Positions 18,789 to 26,778 of a stretch of DNA of 64,000 nucleotides are shown piece after piece. Each line of letters begins with the position of its first letter. Within the stretch, counting starts at the first letter, position 1. Under the pieces are notes generated by a model. That model ran no database searches. It was not told the origin of the DNA and was given only the letters and a program-made list of their open reading frames with translations. Location: NCBI RefSeq assembly GCF_009299795.1, contig NZ_VIGP01000005.1, positions 360,467 to 424,466 of the forward strand, in the 5' to 3' direction. The DNA comes from Brachybacterium subflavum (lineage in GTDB: Bacteria; Actinomycetota; Actinomycetes; Actinomycetales; Dermabacteraceae). A program made the translations under genes and the position numbers.

Positions 18789-19871
18789 ATGACCCAGCCC
18801 ATCCAGGCCCTCAACATCCTCCGCGGCGCCGGATCCGCCGCGCCCGCCGCGAACACCACGGCGCCGGCCGCCGCTCCGGCCGGCGGCTCCTCGGGCGATG
18901 ACACCGTCCACGAGGTCCTCGTCGTCGGCTCCGGGCCCGCCGGCTACACCGCGGCGATCTACGCGGCGCGCGCCGAGATGCACCCCGTCGTCATCGCGGG
19001 GGCGCTCGATGCGGGCGGTGCCCTCATGACCACGACCGATGTCGAGAACTACCCGGGCTTCGCGACCGGCATCATGGGCCCCGAGCTGATGGGGACCATG
19101 CAGGAGCAGGCCGAGCGCTTCGGCGCGGAGATCCTCTTCGAGGACGCGATCGACGTGCAGCTCGAGGGCCCGATCAAGACGGTCACCCTCGAGGACGGCA
19201 CCGTCTACCGGGGCCGCTCGCTGATCATCGCGACGGGCTCGGCGTACCGCGAGCTCGGGATCGAGGACGAGAAGCGTCTCTCCGGCAAGGGCGTCAGCTG
19301 GTGCGCGACCTGCGACGGCTTCTTCTTCAAGGACAAGGAGATCGTGGTCGTCGGCGGCGGTGACAGCGCGGTCGAAGAGGCCACGTTCCTCACCCGCTAC
19401 GCGACGAAGGTGACGCTCGTGCACCGCCGCGACGCCCTGCGCGCCTCGAAGATCATGGCCCGACGGGCCGAGAACGATCCCAAGCTCGACTTCGCGTGGA
19501 ACGCTCAGGTCGTCGGCATCAACGGCCAGGAGCAGGTCGAGTCCGTGACCATCAAGGACACCGCGACCGGGGAGGAGCGCACGCTGCCGACCTCCGCGGT
19601 GTTCGAGGCGATCGGCCACGAGCCGCGCTCCGCGCTCTTCCGAGACAAGGTCGAGCTCGACGAGCAGGGCTACATCGTGGTCCAGGGTCGTTCGACGCAC
19701 ACCTCGGTGGAGGGCGTGTTCGCGGCGGGCGACGTCGTGGACCACACCTACCGCCAGGCCATCACCGCTGCCGGCAGCGGATGCCAGGCGGCCCTCGACG
19801 CCGAGCGCTGGCTCGCGCTGCAGGATGACGAGCCCGAGCAGCTCGCGACCGCCGGTGCCCGCGAGGCCTGA
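18789..19871 (+). CDS. trxB: Thioredoxin reductase
   Basis: An NADPH-dependent flavoprotein that reduces thioredoxin. It shows the FAD-binding G47-S-G-P-A-G, the redox pair C172-A-T-C175 in [11 protein letters not shown], the NADPH-binding [12 protein letters not shown] and the C-terminal FAD motif [16 protein letters not shown]. The 360 residues include an unusual Ala-rich N-terminal extension of about 38 residues. GAAGGA precedes the ATG. The next gene overlaps its 3' end by 47 bases in another frame. Confidence 0.96.
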   Translation: MTQPIQALNILRGAGSAAPAANTTAPAAAPAGGSSGDDTVHEVLVVGSGPAGYTAAIYAARAEMHPVVIAGALDAGGALMTTTDVENYPGFATGIMGPELMGTMQEQAERFGAEILFEDAIDVQLEGPIKTVTLEDGTVYRGRSLIIATGSAYRELGIEDEKRLSGKGVSWCATCDGFFFKDKEIVVVGGGDSAVEEATFLTRYATKVTLVHRRDALRASKIMARRAENDPKLDFAWNAQVVGINGQEQVESVTIKDTATGEERTLPTSAVFEAIGHEPRSALFRDKVELDEQGYIVVQGRSTHTSVEGVFAAGDVVDHTYRQAITAAGSGCQAALDAERWLALQDDEPEQLATAGAREA

Positions 19872-20562
19872 GAACCCCGCGCTCCACCCCGAGGCCGTCA
19901 TCGTTCTGGTGACGGCCTCGTGGTGTCTGCCGTGCCGTCCCGCGCGCACCCTCCTTCAGGAGCTGCGGCGAAGGTGGGGAGAACGGGTCCTTCCCCTGGT
20001 CCTCGACGCCGATGCGGCGCCGACGAGCAGCACCGGCGTCAACGGATCAGGCGGCACCGCCGAGAACGCCCGCGATACAGGGGACGATCCCGTGGTCGAC
20101 GAGGTGGTCGGGAGGTCGGAGGGCGATGCTGGCGTCCCCGTGCTGGCACGTCTTGCGGTGGAGCAGCTGCCCACCTGGATCCTTCTGCGCCCCGAGACCC
20201 GAAAGGGCGAGCCGTCGCCGCACGTCGATGTCGTGCCGAAGGCTCCAGATGACGCCGGCGTGCCCGGCAGCGGGCTCGCGGGGGAGAGTCTGGAGGGCCA
20301 GGGTCTGGTGCTGCGCGGGGGCTGGCACGAGGTCGCGCGTCGCGTCGGGGCTGTACCGAAGCTCGAGATCCTCGCCCTCGCGGACGAACCGGACGTGCCT
20401 GAGCGCACGGCCGTCTCTGCGGACGCTCTCGCATCCGACGCCGGCGCTGCGCAGAGGGGTGGTCATCGAAGCGGTGCGAGCGGCGAAGACGCGGAGCTGA
20501 CTGCAGACGTGAGCCCGACGGGCACTTCCGAATCACCTCACAGACGGTCTCACGGCAACTGA
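19825..20562 (+). CDS. Thioredoxin-fold protein
   Basis: A 245-residue protein with a thioredoxin active site W33-C34-L-P-C37 after a beta strand ([10 protein letters not shown]), and the cis-proline region [12 protein letters not shown] near residue 110. The chain is more than twice the size of ordinary thioredoxin owing to a loop before the cis-Pro and a disordered Asp/Ala/Gly tail. Partnership with the adjacent trxB is likely. The start given overlaps trxB by 47 bases; a later start is possible because the first 20 residues are Pro/Ser-rich. Confidence 0.7.
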   Translation: MTSPSSSRPPVPARPENPALHPEAVIVLVTASWCLPCRPARTLLQELRRRWGERVLPLVLDADAAPTSSTGVNGSGGTAENARDTGDDPVVDEVVGRSEGDAGVPVLARLAVEQLPTWILLRPETRKGEPSPHVDVVPKAPDDAGVPGSGLAGESLEGQGLVLRGGWHEVARRVGAVPKLEILALADEPDVPERTAVSADALASDAGAAQRGGHRSGASGEDAELTADVSPTGTSESPHRRSHGN

Positions 20563-20744
20563 CCCGGTGAAACTCCGCCGATCTCCTGGCCGTCGACTGG
20601 TCGGAGAGTGCGTGTTTCACGCAGGTGCCCCCTCGTGGCGCCCGATTCACGGCACCGAACAGCTCTGGGACTCGTGCATCGCCACGCCGGGCTCACGAGC
20701 ACTGATGCCGAGACCCATGCCCCGATCCACACATCTCCACATCG

Positions 20745-20972
20745 TTGTCCACAGGCATGGGCGCACTTCTCCACACAGTTATCCACAGTCGCCGTCGATG
20801 TGGCGCAGCCTCAGCGTCTCCCGCTGCGGCCTGCGGTGAAGGAGCTTTAGGTTTCTGACCTGTTGGTTTTATGACGGTGCGTCCATTCGTGTGACGCAGA
20901 TCCCATTCAGACTCGAGCGTTCGTCCACCCGACCGTCCACCGGTGTGCGCTGCTCGAGACGCTTTGTCCACA
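20745..20972. other. DnaA-box cluster, possible origin component
   Basis: Four boxes occur on the plus strand: TTGTCCACA (20745-20753), TTCTCCACA (20767-20775), TTATCCACA (20779-20787) and TTGTCCACA (20964-20972). TTGTCCACA is the preferred actinobacterial form. Between them lies a T-rich stretch (about 20842-20876) that could serve as an unwinding element. The cluster lies about 9 kb from dnaA, so it may be an origin part or a DnaA-titrating site. Confidence 0.55.
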
Positions 20973-21091
20973 AGCTCGTGCACAGTGTGCATTTCCACGC
21001 GCAACTGTCCGACCGCACTCTCGCCACGTCCCGGTCCACTGCTGTCGTGGGCTTGCTGCCTTACGCCTGCTCGTACAGGTACGTCAGTTCG

Positions 21092-21107
21092 TGTTCCACG
21101 CGAAACA
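21092..21107. other. parS-like site 1
   Basis: TGTTCCACGCGAAACA, 14 of 16 consensus positions. Confidence 0.75.
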
Positions 21108-21319
21108 TGGACCCTGGGGTGACTCCGCCTGGCCACGTTCTTCTGACAGCTTGAGTCCGCGTTGCCGACGTTGACTTTTTTTCATCGCTGACCCCTCGCG
21201 GCGCCCACCAATGCACGCTGTCTCGCCCGGGAGTTTCCCTGAAGGCAGCGTCCACGCCCGAGGCGGCGTGCGGCCTTTGGCAGCATCCGACGAGGCCGTC
21301 ATCCTTGGCCACGTCCGCC

Positions 21320-21335
21320 TGTTTCACGTGAAGCA
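21320..21335. other. parS-like site 2
   Basis: TGTTTCACGTGAAGCA, 15 of 16 positions. Its 20-base context is nearly identical to that of site 11. Confidence 0.85.
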
Positions 21336-21511
21336 GAGTGAGTGCTCGTCCACGCCGCTCCGCCCCTCGAACATCGGTCGGTAGATCGCACAGGAGTGGA
21401 GGTTCTTGGTGCCGCCCCAGGCCACGTCCACTCTCAGACGCCACCCTTCTCGCACCCATCACGCGAGTATCTGTTAACAAACGTGCAGGTCACGACGCTT
21501 TTCCTGGACCT

Positions 21512-21527
21512 CGTTCCACGTGGAACA
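21512..21527. other. parS-like site 3
   Basis: CGTTCCACGTGGAACA, 13 of 16 positions. The inner 14 bases are a perfect palindrome; identical to sites 4 and 13. Confidence 0.8.
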
Positions 21528-21607
21528 ACTCCCACGTCCCGTCAGTGCATGCTCCTGGGAGGAGTGGTGAGAAGGAGGCGAACACAGTCTCCCGCCGTGA
21601 TGATCCC

Positions 21608-21623
21608 CGTTCCACGTGGAACA
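21608..21623. other. parS-like site 4
   Basis: CGTTCCACGTGGAACA, 96 bases after site 3 and identical to it. Confidence 0.8.
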
Positions 21624-21705
21624 TCGGGGGCTCTCGCAACGGACTGTCAGACCACGAGGTGCGAGCGGCGGCGCTTTCACCGGCCAATGGGGCGTTTGGT
21701 GAGGG

Positions 21706-21721
21706 AGTTTCACGGGAAACA
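21706..21721. other. parS-like site 5
   Basis: AGTTTCACGGGAAACA, 14 of 16 positions. The central GTTTCACGGGAAAC is shared with site 12. Confidence 0.8.
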
Positions 21722-21905
21722 TGCGCGCCGCGCGCAGTACAGCAGCCGCGCGAGAAGCGGGGCCTCGGCCCCACATTTCTCTGCGCGCCGTCACTCGCAT
21801 CACGTGACCACGAGAGCCTCCCTGACGAGTCGGGAGGGTGCGTGCCTCAAGGACGGAACGATCTCGTCAGCACAGAACCAAACCCAGCCCCACGGGCGCC
21901 ACGAC

Positions 21906-21921
21906 TGTTGCACGTGAAACA
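21906..21921. other. parS-like site 6
   Basis: TGTTGCACGTGAAACA, 15 of 16 positions. First of four sites spaced 86-87 bases apart. Confidence 0.85.
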
Positions 21922-21992
21922 CGCGCCGCGGTGAAGGGTCGGCCGCCCCACTGCCCCGTCCACGACACGTTGCTCCAGGCCACGCGTCCGTA

Positions 21993-22008
21993 GGTTCCAC
22001 GTACAACG
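21993..22008. other. parS-like site 7
   Basis: GGTTCCACGTACAACG, 11 of 16 positions, the weakest of the set. Its 24-base surroundings (21989-22012) match those of site 9 at 21 positions. Confidence 0.6.
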
Positions 22009-22078
22009 CGGCTCCTCGCATCACGCAAGACTCGGGCTCAACAGACTGCCGCCGGGCTCAGCCTTTTCCTCTTGCGCA

Positions 22079-22094
22079 GATTTCACGTGCAACA
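22079..22094. other. parS-like site 8
   Basis: GATTTCACGTGCAACA, 13 of 16 positions. It shares an unusual C at position 12 with sites 7 and 9. Confidence 0.75.
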
Positions 22095-22164
22095 CATCAG
22101 GTCGTACCGAGCGAAATTCAGCGTTCACCAATCGACGACCTGGCTCAGATCTGTCACGTGCGTA

Positions 22165-22180
22165 GGTTTCACGTGCAACG
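22165..22180. other. parS-like site 9
   Basis: GGTTTCACGTGCAACG, 13 of 16 positions. An extra core TCACGTGC lies just upstream, at 22154-22161 or one base either side. Confidence 0.75.
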
Positions 22181-22325
22181 TGGCGTTCTCAGACGGCTGC
22201 GCTCCCAGATCCAGGGCGCGCTCGGTAGTCCCTTACGGTCGCCGGAGAACGCTGGGGTGGCGTGACGCCTCGACGGGTAGGCCGCCATTCGTGGGGGGTT
22301 CCTTCAACACGCTGTCACTGCGCCA

Positions 22326-22341
22326 GGTTTCACATGGAACG
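22326..22341. other. parS-like site 10
   Basis: GGTTTCACATGGAACG, 12 of 16 positions. Confidence 0.65.
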
Positions 22342-22393
22342 TCGCGCCGACGCGTCTCGCATACACAGCTGTCAGCAGGTGGAACCAACCGAT

Positions 22394-22409
22394 GGTTTCA
22401 CGTGAAGCA
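22394..22409. other. parS-like site 11
   Basis: GGTTTCACGTGAAGCA, 14 of 16 positions; sister of site 2. Confidence 0.8.
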
Positions 22410-22483
22410 GAGGGTGGGCTGCCCCAACACGTGGAGATGTTCATGTGCACGGAGGACCCGAGACGGCGGCGAATCCAGGGGAG

Positions 22484-22499
22484 CGTTTCACGGGAAACG
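22484..22499. other. parS-like site 12
   Basis: CGTTTCACGGGAAACG, 13 of 16 positions; sister of site 5. Confidence 0.8.
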
Positions 22500-22634
22500 C
22501 TGCTCCCACGCACTCATTCACCCCGCCCCAGGCGTAGCGGGCAACCGACGTTGGAGCTTTCTTCAGGTCCATGACAGCGCGGTAGCGAAGCACCAGTGGC
22601 ACCGGCACCATGGACAGCCACGGTGTGCTGATCC

Positions 22635-22650
22635 CGTTCCACGTGGAACA
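22635..22650. other. parS-like site 13
   Basis: CGTTCCACGTGGAACA, identical to sites 3 and 4; last of the array. Confidence 0.8.
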
Positions 22651-22781
22651 CGTCGCCGGCCCCACAACCCCACGAGACGAAATGCTGGGCCAGCTTTCCA
22701 CAGCCACGTCCACACATGTGCAAGCCCACAAAGCGGTGCTCTCGGTACTGGGGACGCGTTCTCGCTGCAGGAAGAGACCGT

Positions 22782-22810
22782 TTGTATTACGCGGCAGTGA
22801 TACATACTGT
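22782..22810 (+). promoter_or_regulatory. Candidate promoter in non-coding DNA
   Basis: TTGTAT (22782-22787) and TACTGT (22805-22810) are separated by 17 bases, the standard spacing. No gene follows before the hairpin at 23008-23050, so a transcript of roughly 230 nt could be made. This rests on pattern alone. Confidence 0.3.
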
Positions 22811-23007
22811 TGCGAGCACTGCCGGTAAGACAATAGGCCCGGGGCAGCCCCCCAGCTCACCGCACAAGGCTCGCGTGACTCTTGTGATGCCAGGTGCGTT
22901 CACGTCGTGGCCTGTCCGCACCACGCCTCCCATCCGGAGGCCCTGAGAGCCCCACCCCGGCCCCACGCTCGGGTGCACCGCATGTGTCTGCGCGTTTCAC
23001 GGCGGGC

Positions 23008-23050
23008 ACGACGAAGCCCTCCCCGCTCGGAACGGGGAGGGCTTCGTCGT
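23008..23050 (-). terminator. Long perfect hairpin behind parB
   Basis: ACGACGAAGCCCTCCCCG (23008-23025) is fully complementary to 23033-23050, an 18-bp stem with a 7-base loop, 20 bases past the parB stop. It ends the rpmH-parB operon and, being symmetric, could also stop plus-strand transcripts. Confidence 0.85.
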
Positions 23051-23069
23051 AGAGAAGGCTCGGGAGTTT

Positions 23070-25025
23070 TCAGCTCTCCTGCGAGCCGAAGGCATCGCCG
23101 AGGTCCAGGCCGATCCTCGCCGCGAGACGCTCGAGGTCCTCGAGGTTCGAGAACTCCATCGTGATGCGACCCTTGCGCTTGCCCACGTCGATCTTCACGG
23201 GGGCCTCCAGGCGGTTCGACAGTCGACTGGTCAGATCGACCACGCGCGGGTTGTAGCTCGTGCGACGGGGAGCAGGGCGGTTCGCCGCAGGCTCGGTCCC
23301 GCGGGAGGCGAGGCGCTCGGTCTCCCGCACGGAGAGCCCGTCCGCGACCACGCGCTGCGCGAGCTCCTCCTGCAGGCGAGGGTCCTCGACCGCGAGGAGG
23401 GCACGCGCATGGCCCGCCGAGAGCGCGCCGCTGGCCAGGCGCCGCTGCACGAGGGCCGGAAGGCGCATCAGGCGCAGAGTGTTGGAGATCTGGGGACGGG
23501 AGCGGCCGATGCGATCGGCGAGCTCGTCCTGCGTGCAGCCGAAGTCCTCGAGAAGCTGCTGGTAGGCCGCAGCCTCTTCCAGAGGGTTCAGCTGGGACCG
23601 GTGGAGGTTCTCCAGCAGAGCGTCCCGAAGCAGGTCATCGTCGCTGGTGGCACGGATGATCGCCGGGATCGTCGCGAGTCCGGCGCGACGGGCTGCGCGC
23701 CAACGCCGCTCACCCATGACGAGCTCGAAGGACTCGCCATCGTCGGTGACGGGGATGGGTCGCACCACGACCGGCTGCAGCACGCCGACCTCGCGCAGGG
23801 AGAACGCGAGCTCGTCGAGCTGGTCATCGTCGAAGTCAGTGCGGGGGTTCCGCGGGTTCTCCCGGACCTCGTGGATCGGGATCTCGGCGAACTCGGCCCC
23901 CGGGACCGGCATGAGGCCCCTGCGGTCGTCCGTGTCACCGTCCTCGACGGACTCATCCTCCGCGCTGTCGAGCCCGAGGTCGTCATCGGTGCCCGCTGCC
24001 GAGCCGGCGAGGTCATCCGTGGAGTCTCCGCGCTGCGGCGAGGTCTCCGCGGTCCCCTCGTGGGCGGGGAATCGCTGGCCGGGCTCGACGTCCACGACCG
24101 GACTGTCCTCGCGCGGCGGCTCGACGGCCCCCGCAGCGGTGCTGTCCAGCGGGGCGCTGTCCTCGTGCGCGGGGGTGTTGGCACTCGAGGTCGGCTGTGC
24201 GCCGTCTTCAGCGCTCCGCTGCGGCTTGCCCTCGTCGGCCCGATCCGTGGAGGTGGGGGCCTCGGCGGATGTCGCGGAAGCGCCTGACCGGTTCGCCGAT
24301 GCCGTGGACCGCGTGGACCGGGAGCTCTTCGGCTGCGTGGAAGCACTCTTTGCAGGACTCGTCGCGGACGCACCCGATGCTGACTTCGCAGCTGCGGTGG
24401 TGGATCCGGAGGCGGACGCGGCATCCTTCGGGGAGGAGCTCTGCGACGAGCTGCTCTTCGAGGACGAGGACGTCGACGCTGCGGCCTTCGACGCCGAAGC
24501 CCTCTTGGCCGTGGACTTCTTGGCCACGGACTTCTTGGCCGCGGGCGCCTTGGACGTGGGCTTCGTGGTCGACGTCTTGTGGGTCGACGACTTCGCGCTC
24601 GATGCCGGGGCCGAGGACGCCACCGCCTCGGTCGACTCGTCGGCACCGTCCGTCCCCGCGGGAGCCTCCTGCACCGAAGCCTCCTGCACCGGCGCCTCCG
24701 AGGGGGAGGCGACGCTGCGAGCGGCCACACCGCCGCGGGCGCGGGAGGAGCGGGGAGTGCGCGAAGCGGCGCGGCGCTCACGCGCATCGCGCGCCATGTC
24801 GCCGGCGATGTCCCCGCGTGCCGCGCGGGTGCGCTCGGAGGACTGGCCGTCCGTCGGATCGCCGGAGAAGAACATGTCGACGGGGCGAGCGGATGCTCCG
24901 CTCTCCCCGGGCTCGGCGGACGTGCGCGGATGGCTGCGCGTGCGCAGAGGCTGCTCGGCGGGAGGCGTGGACCCCCCGGGGATCAGCGCACCCAGACCGC
25001 GTCCGAGTCCTCGCTTCTGCGTCAT
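23070..25025 (-). CDS. parB: Chromosome-partitioning protein ParB, with long disordered linker
   Basis: ParB is a CTP-dependent DNA clamp that loads at parS and spreads to organise the origin. This one has 651 residues against roughly 300-350 usually. Residues 1-16 (MTQKRGLGRGLGALIP) form the ParA-stimulating tip. A disordered linker follows to about 370, with a Lys/Ala/Ser/Thr block near 145-200 (AKKSVAKKSTAKR) and an acidic block near 345-368. The core then has the CTP-binding GERRWRAARRAG (about 439) and ENLHRSQLNPLEEA (about 471), the helix-turn-helix (DELADRIGRSRPQISNTLRL) and the C-terminal dimer domain. Start chosen at ATG with GAGGA five bases upstream. The parS array lies directly behind it. 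Confidence 0.96.
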   Translation of the reverse strand: MTQKRGLGRGLGALIPGGSTPPAEQPLRTRSHPRTSAEPGESGASARPVDMFFSGDPTDGQSSERTRAARGDIAGDMARDARERRAASRTPRSSRARGGVAARSVASPSEAPVQEASVQEAPAGTDGADESTEAVASSAPASSAKSSTHKTSTTKPTSKAPAAKKSVAKKSTAKRASASKAAASTSSSSKSSSSQSSSPKDAASASGSTTAAAKSASGASATSPAKSASTQPKSSRSTRSTASANRSGASATSAEAPTSTDRADEGKPQRSAEDGAQPTSSANTPAHEDSAPLDSTAAGAVEPPREDSPVVDVEPGQRFPAHEGTAETSPQRGDSTDDLAGSAAGTDDDLGLDSAEDESVEDGDTDDRRGLMPVPGAEFAEIPIHEVRENPRNPRTDFDDDQLDELAFSLREVGVLQPVVVRPIPVTDDGESFELVMGERRWRAARRAGLATIPAIIRATSDDDLLRDALLENLHRSQLNPLEEAAAYQQLLEDFGCTQDELADRIGRSRPQISNTLRLMRLPALVQRRLASGALSAGHARALLAVEDPRLQEELAQRVVADGLSVRETERLASRGTEPAANRPAPRRTSYNPRVVDLTSRLSNRLEAPVKIDVGKRKGRITMEFSNLEDLERLAARIGLDLGDAFGSQES

Positions 25026-25124
25026 GTCCGTCCTCACTGCTCAGTGATCGTGCGGGCCTCCGGGGCGTCCTCGCCTCTCGAGCCGTTCATGGATTCAGGG
25101 TGTTCTCCGGCGTCCCGCTGCAGG

Positions 25125-26048
25125 TCAGGGGACGCTTCGTGTGGTGAGCTCGTGCGCGGCCGCCCGATAGGCGAGCGCGCCGCTGCTCGTCGGATCGTAC
25201 GACAGCACGGTCTGGCCGTAGCTCGGCGCCTCCGAGATCCTCACGGAGCGAGGGATCGTCGTCCCGAAGGTCTGATCCGGGAAGTGCGTGCGGACGTCCT
25301 CCGCGACCTGCGCCGCGAGCCGGGTGCGGGCGTCGTACATCGTGAGCAGGATCGAGGAGACCACGAGCTCCGGGTTCAGGTGCTGACGCAGCAGATCGAT
25401 GTTCTTCAGCAGCAGCGTGAGGCCCTCGAGCGCGTAGTACTCGGCCTGGATGGGGATGAGCACCTCGCGGGCGGCGACCAGCGAGTTCACGGTCAGCAGC
25501 CCCAGGCTCGGCGGGCAGTCGATGAGCACGTAGTCCAGGCGCTCGCGTCCCGAGGACTCGCGAGCGGCGAGGTAGTCCCGGATCGAGCCGCGCAGACGGT
25601 TCTCGCGCGCGACCATCGAGACCAGCTCGATCTCTGCGCCCGAGAGGTCGATCGTGGCCGGGGCGCACAGCATGCCCTCGACCTCGCCGACCCCCTGCAC
25701 GACGTCGTCCAGCGGGGTCGACTCCACCAGGACGTCGTACATGCTCGCGACCTCGGACTGATGGTCCACGCCCAGCGCCGTCGACGCGTTGCCCTGCGGG
25801 TCCATGTCGATGACCAGGACCTTCAGCCCGCCCATGGCCAGGGCGGCCGCGAGGTTGACGGTCGTGGACGTCTTGCCCACCCCGCCCTTCTGGTTGGCCA
25901 CCGTGATCACGCGCGTGCTCTCGGGAGCGTCGAACACGAGTCCCTCCAATTCCCGTCGACGAGCATGGTCCCGGGCGAGCTGGCGCATGAGAGGGGTGTC
26001 GTCCATGCTCCCGGTGGGACCGGTGGAACGGCTGCGGCTCTCAGCCAC
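25125..26048 (-). CDS. parA: Chromosome-partitioning ATPase ParA (Soj)
   Basis: A Walker-type ATPase that binds DNA non-specifically and moves ParB-parS complexes. It has the deviant Walker A K54-GGVGK-T60, the switch region VLVIDMDPQGNAST and the Walker B-like YVLIDCPPSLGLLTVN. I chose GTG at 26048, which overlaps the rsmG stop and has GGGAGAGG upstream, giving 307 residues; an ATG at 26006 would remove 14. The gap of 99 bases to parB is short and the two are co-transcribed. Confidence 0.95.
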   Translation of the reverse strand: MAESRSRSTGPTGSMDDTPLMRQLARDHARRRELEGLVFDAPESTRVITVANQKGGVGKTSTTVNLAAALAMGGLKVLVIDMDPQGNASTALGVDHQSEVASMYDVLVESTPLDDVVQGVGEVEGMLCAPATIDLSGAEIELVSMVARENRLRGSIRDYLAARESSGRERLDYVLIDCPPSLGLLTVNSLVAAREVLIPIQAEYYALEGLTLLLKNIDLLRQHLNPELVVSSILLTMYDARTRLAAQVAEDVRTHFPDQTFGTTIPRSVRISEAPSYGQTVLSYDPTSSGALAYRAAAHELTTRSVP

Positions 26049-26778
26049 GTGCCTCTCCCTTCCTCGTCCGTGCAGTGCTCGCGCTCCCGTCCTGCGGGGC
26101 GCGGCGCACCCTGACCACTGTAGTGGGAACCTCGACCTCTCCCACTCCGAGCTCCAGCACATGAGGATCGACTCCGCCCAGGCGACGCAGCACCTTCTGC
26201 GCGCGCTCGATCTCCTCGGCAGCGGAGCTCCCCTTGAGCGCCAGCAGCTCCCCCTCGGGGACGACGAGCGGGAGGGTCCACTTCGCGAGCTTCTCGAGGG
26301 CGGCCACGGCCCGGGCCGTCACCGCGTCGAAGGTTCGCTCTCCGTGCAGATCCTCTGCGCGTGCGCGGACCACCTCGACGTCGATCCCCAGCTCCTCGGC
26401 GACCTCCTCGAGCCAGCTCGCCCGGCGCTGCATGGTCTCGATGAGCGTGATCCGCAGATCGGGCCGGGCGATGGCGAGGACCACGCCGGGCAGGCCTGCA
26501 CCGGAGCCGACGTCTGCCAGCGTGCGCGTGCCCTCGTCGATCGCGTCGGCGAGCAGCGCGCAGTTGACCAGGTGGCGCTCCCAGAGCCGGTCCACCTCGC
26601 GCGGGCCGATGAGGCCGCGCTCGAGGCCGTCGGTGGCGAGCATGCCGACGAAGCGCTCGGCAAGGCCCAGCCGGTCACCGAGCAGCCGCTCGGCGACGGG
26701 CCGCAGAAGCTCTGGCAGCGCCGGAGCCTTGACATCGCTGCCGACGGTGCCCTCGGAGCCCGCGGGACCGACGCCCAT
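26041..26778 (-). CDS. rsmG: 16S rRNA (guanine-527-N7) methyltransferase
   Basis: It uses S-adenosylmethionine to methylate G527 in the 530 loop of 16S rRNA; loss in other bacteria gives low-level streptomycin resistance. The 245-residue product shows the family core: LWERHLVNCALLADAI, the SAM-binding LADVGSGAGLPGVVLAIARP, ITLIETMQRRASWLEEV and FDAVTARAVAALEKL. Its start overlaps the jag stop by one base (TGATG) and its stop overlaps the parA start. Confidence 0.96.
   Translation of the reverse strand: MGVGPAGSEGTVGSDVKAPALPELLRPVAERLLGDRLGLAERFVGMLATDGLERGLIGPREVDRLWERHLVNCALLADAIDEGTRTLADVGSGAGLPGVVLAIARPDLRITLIETMQRRASWLEEVAEELGIDVEVVRARAEDLHGERTFDAVTARAVAALEKLAKWTLPLVVPEGELLALKGSSAAEEIERAQKVLRRLGGVDPHVLELGVGEVEVPTTVVRVRRAPQDGSASTARTRKGEARG

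Larger units (their letters stand above)
21092..22650. repeat. Array of 13 parS-like ParB-binding sites
   Basis: Thirteen 16-base sites match the bacterial parS consensus TGTTTCACGTGAAACA at 11 to 15 of 16 positions. All lie in non-coding DNA within 1.56 kb, next to parB and parA. Spacings between starts are 228, 192, 96, 98, 200, 87, 86, 86, 161, 68, 90 and 151 bases; a weak site with core TCACGTGA at 21796-21811 divides the 200-base gap. Half-sites occur at 20613-20628 and 22993-23008. Sites fall into sequence families, which suggests expansion by duplication. This should be the centromere on which ParB loads. Confidence 0.9.
20563..23069. other. 2.5-kb non-coding origin-proximal block
   Basis: This is the region between the convergent thioredoxin-like and parB genes. 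It holds DnaA boxes (20745-20972), an AT-rich stretch (about 20842-20876) and the parS array (21092-22650). A candidate promoter at 22782-22810 and a long hairpin at 23008-23050 complete it. Open frames of 60-240 codons cross it on both strands, but they lack family signatures, ribosome sites and the strong third-position GC bias of real genes here. The base composition is visibly less GC-rich than the flanking genes. Confidence 0.75.

Noticed and set aside
21092..22650. CRISPR array
   Set aside because: Repeated GTTTCACGTGAAAC-like motifs with 70-100 base gaps can look like repeats and spacers, but the motifs are only 16 bases, degenerate and palindromic, spacing varies, and no cas genes are present. 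They match parS.
21338..22800. Open frames of about 200-240 codons in the parS region
   Set aside because: No ribosome sites or family motifs, codon positions lack GC bias, and they read through the parS sites.
25026..25037. GTG start four codons upstream in parB
   Set aside because: GAGGA lies between this GTG and the ATG and is correctly spaced for the ATG, and family members begin close to the RGLGRGL motif.
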